A stretch of 64,000 bases of DNA from the NCBI GenBank assembly GCA_017983795.1, contig JAGOAS010000016.1, forward strand, positions 1-64,000, in the 5' to 3' direction. Below the pieces are notes generated by a model that saw only the letters and a program-made list of their open reading frames with translations, searched no databases and was not told where the DNA came from. The translations under genes and the position numbers were made by a program. This stretch comes from Piscinibacter sp. GTDB lineage: Bacteria; Pseudomonadota; Gammaproteobacteria; Burkholderiales; Burkholderiaceae_C. Shown piece by piece: positions 56,721 to 64,000 of the stretch. How positions within the stretch are numbered: position 1 is the first letter of the stretch; each line of letters opens with the position of its first letter.

Positions 56721-57070
56721 GACTTGCCGGTGACGTGGAAGCGGTGCAGCAGCCGGTGCAGCACCGGCGTGAGGATCAGCGCGGCGCTGACGATGAACAC
56801 CAGGCCCGCGTACAGCGCGTAGAACCCGGCGAAGAGCTTGCCCGCCGGCGTGGCCAGCGGCGACACCGGCCCCATGCCGCCGAGCAGCATGGCGGCGTTG
56901 ACGAAGGCATCCAGCGCCGACATGCGCTCGGTGAGCATGTAGCCGGCCATGCCCGCGCCCAGCGAGAGCACGACCAGCGCGAGCGCGAGCGCCGCGTGCA
57001 GGGCCAGGCGCCGCGCGAAGGCGGCGCGTGCGAGCAGGGGCTGGGTCTTGGCTTCGTACATCGCCGGCAT
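56717..57070 (-). CDS. Small membrane protein resembling a K+ channel pore module
   Basis: This 117-aa protein has two membrane helices (about 23-48 and 80-105) with a short hydrophobic loop LLGGMGPVSPLATPAGKL between them. The layout resembles the two-helix ion channel module, but the GYG-type filter is not present. Function in ion transport is therefore doubtful. It is coupled to the downstream secreted protein gene. Confidence 0.55.
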   Translation of the reverse strand: MPAMYEAKTQPLLARAAFARRLALHAALALALVVLSLGAGMAGYMLTERMSALDAFVNAAMLLGGMGPVSPLATPAGKLFAGFYALYAGLVFIVSAALILTPVLHRLLHRFHVTGKS

Positions 57071-57191
57071 CGTGGCGGATCGCTGCGCGGGAGCATAGCC
57101 CGCGCGCCACGCCGCTGCGTTGGATCAATCGGCACGGCATCGTTCGGGCGCAGCTTAATCACTCGTTAATGGATCGCCGCGAGGATGGGCC

Positions 57192-58214
57192 ATGGACCGC
57201 GATCGCAGCACGCCAGCGGCGCCGCGCATCTCCTGCGTGGTGCCCGCCTTCAACGAGGCCGGCAACCTCGATGCGCTGCTGCGCGCGCTCAGCGCCGAGC
57301 TCGATGCGCTGCGCCTCGCGTGGGAGATCGTGATCGTCGACGACGGCAGCGCCGACGCGACGCCGGCCGCGCTGCGGCCCTGGCTGGCCGTGCCCGGCAT
57401 CCGCTGCCTGCAGCTGTCGCGCAACTTCGGCAAGGAGGCGGCGCTCACCGCCGGGCTCGAGGAGGCGCGCGGCGACGTCGTGGTGCTGATGGATGCCGAC
57501 CTGCAGCACCCGCCGGCGCTGATTCCGCGCATGCTCGAGGCTTGGCGCGCGGGTGCGCAGATGGTGTGCATGGCGCGCGCCTCGCGCGCCGACGAATCGG
57601 CGCTCAAGCGCCTCGGCACCCGGCTGTTCTACGGCCTCGTCAACCGCTCCGACCGCGTGCAGCTGCCCACCGACAGCGGCGACTTCCGCCTGCTCGACCG
57701 CTGCGTGGTCGACGCGCTGCGCGCCCTGCCCGAGCGCAACCGCTTCATGAAGGGTCTGTACGCCTGGGTGGGCTTCCGCACTGTGGTGCTGCCCTACGAG
57801 CCGCCGCCGCGCCACGCCGGCCGCAGCAGCTTCTCGACACGCCGGCTCGCGGCGCTGGCCGTCACCGGCATCACCGCCTTCACCAACGCGCCGCTGCGCT
57901 GGTGGTCGGCGCTGGGCGTGCTGCTCGCGCTGCCGGCCTTCGCCTTCGGGCTGTTCATCGTCGTCGAGCATTTTCTGACCGGCCACGACGTGCCCGGCTG
58001 GGCCACGCTGGTGACCGGGCTGATGTTCTCCTCGGGGCTGCAGCTGCTGTCGATCGGCATCCTCGGCGAGTACATCGGGCGCATCTTCGACGAGGTGAAG
58101 CAGCGCCCGCTCTACATCGTCGGCCACCGCGAAGGCGGCGGCTGGGGCGGCGGCGGCGCTGCCACGGCGGCACCGGCCGCCCAGGCCACCAGCGCGCGGG
58201 TGCTGACCGCGTGA
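57192..58214 (+). CDS. Undecaprenyl-phosphate glycosyltransferase (GT2, ArnC/GtrB-like)
   Basis: This 340-aa protein has an N-terminal GT-A domain (VPAFNEAGNLDALL, VDDGSADAT, MDADLQHPP) and two C-terminal membrane helices (about 230-255 and 265-290). The family makes polyprenyl-phosphate sugars on the cytoplasmic face. It overlaps the deacetylase gene by 4 bp, and the pair faces GtrA and ArnT-like genes. It would therefore make a lipid-linked N-acetyl-amino sugar for export. Confidence 0.88.
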   Translation: MDRDRSTPAAPRISCVVPAFNEAGNLDALLRALSAELDALRLAWEIVIVDDGSADATPAALRPWLAVPGIRCLQLSRNFGKEAALTAGLEEARGDVVVLMDADLQHPPALIPRMLEAWRAGAQMVCMARASRADESALKRLGTRLFYGLVNRSDRVQLPTDSGDFRLLDRCVVDALRALPERNRFMKGLYAWVGFRTVVLPYEPPPRHAGRSSFSTRRLAALAVTGITAFTNAPLRWWSALGVLLALPAFAFGLFIVVEHFLTGHDVPGWATLVTGLMFSSGLQLLSIGILGEYIGRIFDEVKQRPLYIVGHREGGGWGGGGAATAAPAAQATSARVLTA

Positions 58215-59029
58215 GCGCGGCCAAGGAACTCGTCGTCTGCGCCGACGACTACGGGCTCTCGCAGGGCATCGACCAGGCGATCGTGCGGCTGCTCGCGGCC
58301 GGGCGCCTGGGCGCGGTGTCCTGCCTGGTCAACGGCGCGCGCTGGGCGCAGGACGGGCCGGCGCTCGCGGCGCAGGCCGGCACGGCCTCGATCGGCCTGC
58401 ACTTCAACCTCAGCGAAGGCGCGCCGCTCAGCCCGACGCTGGCGCGCCTGTGGCCGCGCCTGCCGCCGCTGCGCCGCCTGCTGGTCGACGCGGCGCTGCA
58501 CCGGCTTCCGGCGGCGGCGATCGCCGACGAGTTCGACGCGCAGTGGCAGCGCTTCGTCGCCGTCGCCGGCCGGCCGCCGGCGCACGTCGACGGGCACCAG
58601 CACGTGCATGCGCTGCCCGGCGTGCGCGAACACCTGGTGGCGCGGCTGCGTGCACTCGCGCTGCCGCCGCTGGTGCGCGACACCGCCGCCCTCACCGGCC
58701 CGGGCGGGCGCTTCAAGCGCGCCGTCATCGCCGCCGCCGGCGGGCGCGGTCTGCGCCGGCTGCTCGACGAAGCCGGCCTGCGCCGCAACAGTGCCCTGGC
58801 CGGCGCCTACGGTTTCGAGGCGCAGGGCTACGGCGAGCGCATGCAGCGCTGGCTGGCCGAACTGCCGGCGCGCGGCGGCTGGTTGTTCTGCCACCCGGGC
58901 GACGCCGATCCCGAACTGCACGACGACCCGATCGCGGCCGCGCGCATCCAGGAGGCGGCCTACCTCGCCAGCCCCGCCTTCGCCGACGATCTGCGCGCGG
59001 CCGGCGTCGAGCTGATCACGCCGGCGTGA
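58211..59029 (+). CDS. YdjC/ChbG-family deacetylase, probably NaxD-like
   Basis: This 272-aa protein with a GTG start has the metal-binding CADDYG motif near residue 10 and HVDGHQHVHALPG in the middle, as in the ChbG/HpnK/NaxD carbohydrate deacetylases. Next to an undecaprenyl-phosphate glycosyltransferase, it probably removes the acetyl group from a lipid-linked GlcNAc or GalNAc before transfer to lipid A. This is the known role of NaxD in Francisella and Bordetella. HpnK of hopanoid synthesis is a less likely reading because no hopanoid genes are nearby. Confidence 0.8.
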   Translation: MSAAKELVVCADDYGLSQGIDQAIVRLLAAGRLGAVSCLVNGARWAQDGPALAAQAGTASIGLHFNLSEGAPLSPTLARLWPRLPPLRRLLVDAALHRLPAAAIADEFDAQWQRFVAVAGRPPAHVDGHQHVHALPGVREHLVARLRALALPPLVRDTAALTGPGGRFKRAVIAAAGGRGLRRLLDEAGLRRNSALAGAYGFEAQGYGERMQRWLAELPARGGWLFCHPGDADPELHDDPIAAARIQEAAYLASPAFADDLRAAGVELITPA

Positions 59030-59392
59030 TCAGCCGAAGGTGTGGCGCCGGTTGACCAGGAAGGTCACGCCCATCGCCAGCAGCGTGGCGCAGGCCTGCG
59101 CGACGAGGTAGTGCACGCCGATGCGCGTGCCCAGCGCCACCCCCGTGGCCGAGAGCACGGCGCCCAGCACGGCGGTGGCCTGGAAGCGCCACCAGCTCGC
59201 CCACCAGGGGCGGCGGTCGGTGAAGGTGAAGGCGCGGTTGCCGACGTAGGCGAGCTGCGCGCCCAGCACCGCGCCGGTGGCCGCGGCGGCGGGAGGCGGC
59301 GTGACCGTCCAGTTCACCAGCGCCACCAGCACGGCGTAGTGCAAGGCCGTGGCGGCGGCGCCGACGCAGGCATAACGCGCCAGCGCCCTCAT
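59030..59392 (-). CDS. GtrA-family membrane protein
   Basis: This 120-aa protein has four membrane helices with the family pattern YVGNRAFTFTDR and a final NRRHTFG. GtrA-type proteins are thought to flip polyprenyl-linked sugars across the inner membrane. It starts within the ArnT-like gene stop (ATGA). Its end abuts that of the convergent deacetylase gene. Confidence 0.85.
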   Translation of the reverse strand: MRALARYACVGAAATALHYAVLVALVNWTVTPPPAAAATGAVLGAQLAYVGNRAFTFTDRRPWWASWWRFQATAVLGAVLSATGVALGTRIGVHYLVAQACATLLAMGVTFLVNRRHTFG

Positions 59393-60939
59393 CGTGGCTC
59401 TGCCGCGCAGGTGGCACGCTCGGGCGCGCGCCACAGATCGCCGTTCGCACCCTTGCGCATAAGCACCGCACCCGGAATCGCGGCGACCCGGTGCGAATCA
59501 CCGGGGTGCAGCACGAACCAGATCGCACCGTCCGCGCAAGGCAGCTCGGCGAGGCGCTGCACCGGCCAGAGCTGGCGCTGGGCAGTCGCGGCGCTCGCGA
59601 AGCCGGCCGCGTCGTGCAGTTCCTTCTGCCAGTTGTCGCGTTGCGCGATGGCCGGGTCGTCCCAGCGCGAGGCGACGATCGCCGGCGCGCGCAGCCGCGC
59701 GTAGAACGGCACATCGTAGAACGCGCCTTCGACCAGCACGATACGATCGGCGCCGCGCATGTCGCTGCGCAGCGTGAGCGCGATGTCGCGGTGCGAACCG
59801 GGCGCCTGCCAGGCCAGCACGCCGACGGCAGCGAGGCCGATGGCTGCGCCCGCCACCGCGGCGACGCGCCAGTGCCGGCCCTCGGCAGCGACGAGCGCCA
59901 CCAGCCCCGCCACGCCGGGCAGCGCCGGCAGCGCGTAGCCGACCAGCTTGGACGAAGGCAGCGAGAAGAACAGCAGCAGCGAAGCCGCCCACCAGGGCCA
60001 CAGCAGCGCTCGCGCATCGGCGCCGCGCAGGCGGCGCAGCGCAGCCGGCAGGTACAGGCTCCAGGGCAGCATCAGCAGCGGCACCACGGCGAGGAAGAAC
60101 CACAGCGGCTGCACGTTGTTGAAGCCGCCGCTGCTGTAGCGCCGGAAGTGCTGCGCGACGATGAAGTAGTCGAAGAAGGCCGCGTGCTGCTGCTGCATCG
60201 CCACCGCCCAGGGCAGCGCCACGACGCACCAGACCAGCAGGCCGAGCGGGTGGGCCAGGCGCAGCGCATCGCGCCAGCGCCGTTGCGCGAGCAGCCAGGG
60301 CACCACCACCAGCAGCGGCAGCACCACGCCGATCAGCCCCTTGGAGAGGAAGGCCAGGCCGCTGGCCAGCCAGCCGAGCGACAGCGCGCGCCGGTCGACG
60401 CGGCCGGGCTCGTCGAGCGCGAGCAGCCAGCCGACCACGGTGGCGCTGATGGTGCCGGCCACCAGCATGTCGTGGTTGATGTACTGGCCGCCGATGAAGA
60501 AGAGCGGCGAGGTGGCCAGCACCAGCACGCCCAGGCCCGCGCTGCGCTCGCCATACCAGCGGCGCAGCAGCAGCCACAGCGAGGCGGCCATCAGCCAGGC
60601 GCCGAGCGCCGGGGCGAGGCGCGCGGCCCAGGGCTGCGCGCCGAACAGCTTCATCGCGCCCATCGCGATCCAGTAGGCGAGCGGCGGCTTGTGGAAGAAG
60701 GGCAGGCCGTCGAGCGTGGGCGTCAGGCCGTCGCCGACCAGCATCTCCCAGGCGACGCTCGCATAGCGCCCTTCGTCGGGCAGCAGCAGCGGCCGCCAGG
60801 CGATGCTCGCGAGCAGCCACAGCGCCAGCGCGCCCAGCACGAAGGTGGGGGCCGACAGCGAGGTCGGCCGGTTGAGGGGCAGGGTCTGGCGCACGGTGGG
60901 GGTCTCGACAGGGCAGGCGCCACCGTAGGGGCAGGTCAT
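59389..60939 (-). CDS. ArnT-like lipid-linked sugar transferase (GT-C)
   Basis: This 516-aa protein has about twelve membrane helices and a C-terminal periplasmic domain. PDEGRYASVAWEML and FFHKPPLAYW near the N-terminus are the PMT/ArnT signature loop with its acidic catalytic site. It moves a sugar from undecaprenyl phosphate to lipid A or another surface acceptor. I chose the ATG at 60939. It is coupled to gtrA. Confidence 0.88.
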   Translation of the reverse strand: MTCPYGGACPVETPTVRQTLPLNRPTSLSAPTFVLGALALWLLASIAWRPLLLPDEGRYASVAWEMLVGDGLTPTLDGLPFFHKPPLAYWIAMGAMKLFGAQPWAARLAPALGAWLMAASLWLLLRRWYGERSAGLGVLVLATSPLFFIGGQYINHDMLVAGTISATVVGWLLALDEPGRVDRRALSLGWLASGLAFLSKGLIGVVLPLLVVVPWLLAQRRWRDALRLAHPLGLLVWCVVALPWAVAMQQQHAAFFDYFIVAQHFRRYSSGGFNNVQPLWFFLAVVPLLMLPWSLYLPAALRRLRGADARALLWPWWAASLLLFFSLPSSKLVGYALPALPGVAGLVALVAAEGRHWRVAAVAGAAIGLAAVGVLAWQAPGSHRDIALTLRSDMRGADRIVLVEGAFYDVPFYARLRAPAIVASRWDDPAIAQRDNWQKELHDAAGFASAATAQRQLWPVQRLAELPCADGAIWFVLHPGDSHRVAAIPGAVLMRKGANGDLWRAPERATCAAEPR

Positions 60940-60968
60940 TAACGAGGCATGAAGCCTGAGCGGTTCGT

Positions 60969-61880
60969 TCAAGCCCCGCCCGCCACCGCGGCCTGCGTCT
61001 GGCGCACCTCGGCGCGCGGCGGGGCACCGAACAGGCGCCGGTATTCGCGGCTGAACTGCGAGGGGCTCTCGTAGCCGACGCGGTGCCCCGCCACCGCGGC
61101 ATCCAGGCCCTGCCCCAGCATCAGCTGGCGCGCGTGGTGCAGGCGCAGCTGCTTCTGGTACTGCAGCGGCGACATCGCGGTGAGCTGCTTGAAATGCTGG
61201 TGGAAGGTCGAGGGGCTCATCGCCGCGGCCTGCGCCACGTCTTCCACACGCAGCGACTCGGTGAAACGATGCTTGAGCAGATCGATGGCGCGGGCGATGC
61301 GCTGCGCGTGGCTGTCGGTCACCGACAGCTCGCGCAGGCGCGCACCGAGCTCGCCGGTGAGCACGCGGTAGAAGATCTCGCGCTGGATCAGCGGCGCGAG
61401 CACGGCCGCGTCCTGCGGCGTCTTCAACAAGCGCAGCAGGCGCAGCGCGGCGTCGAGCAGCTCGGGCGAGGTGCGCGCCACCTGCAGGCCGCTGACCGGC
61501 GCGGCCGCGGGGCGTGCGCCGGCCGACTCGAGCACCAGCGCGCCGATCTCGCGCGCATCCACCTGCAGGCGCATGCACAGGTAGGGGCGCTCCGGCGAGG
61601 CCTCGATCACCTGCGCCACCGGCAGCATGGTCACGCCCACCACCAGGCAGTGCAGCGGATCGTAGACCAGCCGCTGCGTGCCCAGCGTGGCGACCTTGCG
61701 CCCCTGCACCACCAGCACCAGCCCCGGCTCGTAGAGCGCGGGCAGCGGCGCGCCGGGCTGGGCGAGGCGCAGCAGCTGCAGCCCGGCGATGGGCGTGGCG
61801 TGCACGCCGTCGGCGGGTGCGAACTCGCGCACCAGCTCGATCAGCTCGGCCGGCGGCGTGACGAGGGCTTGGTCTGGCAT
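60969..61880 (-). CDS. AraC-family transcription regulator
   Basis: This 303-aa protein has an N-terminal cupin-like effector domain (AraC_N, residues 10-190) and two C-terminal helix-turn-helix motifs (about 205-295; [22 protein letters not shown] and a second helix pair). It is divergent from the aldo/keto reductase gene across 155 bp and probably controls it. It lies 29 bp upstream of the ArnT-like gene in the same direction. Confidence 0.92.
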   Translation of the reverse strand: MPDQALVTPPAELIELVREFAPADGVHATPIAGLQLLRLAQPGAPLPALYEPGLVLVVQGRKVATLGTQRLVYDPLHCLVVGVTMLPVAQVIEASPERPYLCMRLQVDAREIGALVLESAGARPAAAPVSGLQVARTSPELLDAALRLLRLLKTPQDAAVLAPLIQREIFYRVLTGELGARLRELSVTDSHAQRIARAIDLLKHRFTESLRVEDVAQAAAMSPSTFHQHFKQLTAMSPLQYQKQLRLHHARQLMLGQGLDAAVAGHRVGYESPSQFSREYRRLFGAPPRAEVRQTQAAVAGGA

Positions 61881-62035
61881 GGCCGCGATTCTGGCGCCTG
61901 CGCGCGCCGGCGCACCCCTGCGTGAGGCAGGCCGCGGAGGATCGTGCAAGCATCGCCGAGGAACGTGCTCACGCCGGCACGGGTGCGGCCGCCACACTGG
62001 CTCCCGTTCCTTCACCCCCGCCCGGAGCTTTCTGC

Positions 62036-63034
<999 letters not shown>

Positions 63035-63047
63035 AACAGTCGCGGGC

Positions 63048-64000
63048 CTACTCGTCGAGCACGCTGCGCGAGGCGATGCGGCCCTGCGCGTCGATGCGAT
63101 AGCGGATGACGCGGCTCAACTCGGCGTAGTCGACCCGGTAGACGAAGCCTCGCTCGTCGCCCTCGTCCTGCCGGCCCACCAGGACGAGGCGCCGCACCGG
63201 GCCGAAGCGTGCAGCGCTCTCGGCCACTTCGCCCAGCCACGGGAGCATCTCCTTCCAATACTCGGGCGTGAACCACTCCTCGCGCCACGCCGTGTCCGCC
63301 GAGCGCGCGCGGTCGAGCAGCTCGCGCACGCGCCGCGTGATCTCGGGGTCGGCATCGGCGATCGGCCGCCAGGGCCGCGGGCGCAGCGAGCGTTCGGCCT
63401 GCCGCAGCGCATGGATGGCGAGCGCGTCCGCGGGCGAACCATAGGCGTTGACGAAGACGACGGCGGCCAGCCGCAGCTCGGGCACGCGCACGTAGGCTGC
63501 GCTGAAGCCCGCCACCTGCCCGGTGTGCTGGATGCTCGGGCGCGGCAGGAGCTTGTCGAGATCCAGCCCGTAGCCGTACGGCACGGTGCTGCCGTCGTTC
63601 AGTCGGGCCGGCTGCCGCGCCCGCTCGGCGCTGGCGCGCGACACCAGCGTCGGGCGCAGTTGCTCACGCTCCCAGCGCGCCATGTCGTCCAGGCTGGTGA
63701 CGAGATCGCCCAGGCCGCGCGTGGTGTTCGGCTGGCTCGGCTCGCGGTTTTCGAGCCGGTCGCCGACGCGCCGATAGCCCGCGGCCCGCTCCGGCAGCAG
63801 TTGCGCCGGGAATGCACTGCGCGTGGCGCTCATGTGCAGTGGCAGGAAGAGTTTGCGCTGCATGAACTCGCCGTAGCCCAGGCCGGACACCTGCTCGATC
63901 ACCCGCGCCAGCAGCCAGTAGTTCGTATTCGAGTACGACCAGCGCTCGCCCGGTGCGAAGTCGATGGGCAGGGCGACCAGACGGGCGAGGAACTCGGCAT
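63048..64000 (-). CDS. Beta-lactamase-family serine hydrolase (5' end outside window)
   Basis: The frame is open to the window edge, so at least 316 residues are seen and the N-terminus with the SxxK motif is missing. The YSN motif (WSYSNTNYW) and a HTG motif (IQHTGQVAG) match class C beta-lactamase/penicillin-binding-like hydrolases. A C-terminal extension of about 110 residues follows the hydrolase fold. The substrate could be a peptide or ester. True beta-lactamase activity is not implied. Confidence 0.85.
   Translation of the reverse strand, partial: AEFLARLVALPIDFAPGERWSYSNTNYWLLARVIEQVSGLGYGEFMQRKLFLPLHMSATRSAFPAQLLPERAAGYRRVGDRLENREPSQPNTTRGLGDLVTSLDDMARWEREQLRPTLVSRASAERARQPARLNDGSTVPYGYGLDLDKLLPRPSIQHTGQVAGFSAAYVRVPELRLAAVVFVNAYGSPADALAIHALRQAERSLRPRPWRPIADADPEITRRVRELLDRARSADTAWREEWFTPEYWKEMLPWLGEVAESAARFGPVRRLVLVGRQDEGDERGFVYRVDYAELSRVIRYRIDAQGRIASRSVLDE

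Noticed and set aside
56717-57070. True potassium channel
   Set aside because: Two helices and a loop are present but no GYG-type selectivity filter.
59389-61953. 854-codon frame extending the ArnT-like gene upstream
   Set aside because: The membrane protein begins at 60939; the rest is an out-of-frame reading of the AraC gene.

Overview
The window is a high-GC stretch of a betaproteobacterial chromosome. It most likely comes from the Burkholderiales, near the Sphaerotilaceae/Comamonadaceae. The supporting signs are the hemC-hemD-hemX-hemY block divergent from ppc, an argH gene next to an AlgZ/AlgR-like sensor-regulator pair, and a flhDC-motAB-cheYZ-flhBAFG-fliA motility block. The assignment rests on gene content and order only.

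Region 1 (1-16.6 kb) is a mobile defence island abutting a tRNA-Arg(ACG) gene. From the left, on the minus strand, it holds a four-gene unit: an unrecognised 333-aa protein, a RelA/SpoT-type alarmone synthetase, a 49-aa Lys/Cys-rich peptide and a D12-class adenine methyltransferase with a broken C-terminus. Next comes a type I restriction-modification locus (hsdM, hsdS, AAA ATPase, Fic, hsdR). An IS630-family element sits upstream of hsdM. It is followed by about 0.9 kb without a convincing gene, then two tyrosine recombinases with a small helix-turn-helix protein between them. The last recombinase reads into the terminator of the tRNA, which marks the island's integration end. The other end lies outside the window.

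Region 2 (16.6-30.2 kb) is core chromosome: haem synthesis (hemCDXY), ppc, a membrane-anchored unknown, a LytTR response regulator with its 5TM-type histidine kinase, argH, a DUF5666 lipoprotein and a DUF6502 protein.

Region 3 (30.2-41.6 kb) is motility, all on the minus strand, starting from flhDC. The order is flhD-flhC, motA-motB-cheY-cheZ, then flhB-flhA-flhF-flhG-fliA and three trailing genes. Two sigma-28-like promoters lie between flhC and motA. The FlhG homologue keeps its FlhF-activating helix but has lost the ATP-binding P-loop.

Region 4 (41.7-52.6 kb) starts with a TDT-family transporter and a META-domain lipoprotein. It continues as a plus-strand surface-sugar cluster: two probable glycosyltransferases, then pseB-pseC-pseF-pseG-[formyltransferase]-pseI. 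The usual acetyltransferase gene pseH is missing and a formyltransferase-fold gene takes its place. The cluster therefore probably makes CMP-pseudaminic acid with an N-formyl group at C7, for glycosylation of flagellin or another surface structure.

Region 5 (52.6-56.2 kb) looks like a small cassette array without an integrase. Two related palindromes of about 125 bp that resemble integron attC sites follow the stop codons of two unknown genes. One of these is a DUF2971 protein. A secreted amidase lies at one end and a chimeric gene relic (GAF fragment joined to a LysR tail) at the other.

Region 6 (56.2-64 kb) holds two small envelope genes and a probable lipid A amino-sugar modification set (GT2, YdjC/NaxD-type deacetylase, GtrA, ArnT-like transferase). 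An AraC regulator divergent from an aldo/keto reductase follows, then the 3' part of a beta-lactamase-family serine hydrolase cut by the window edge.
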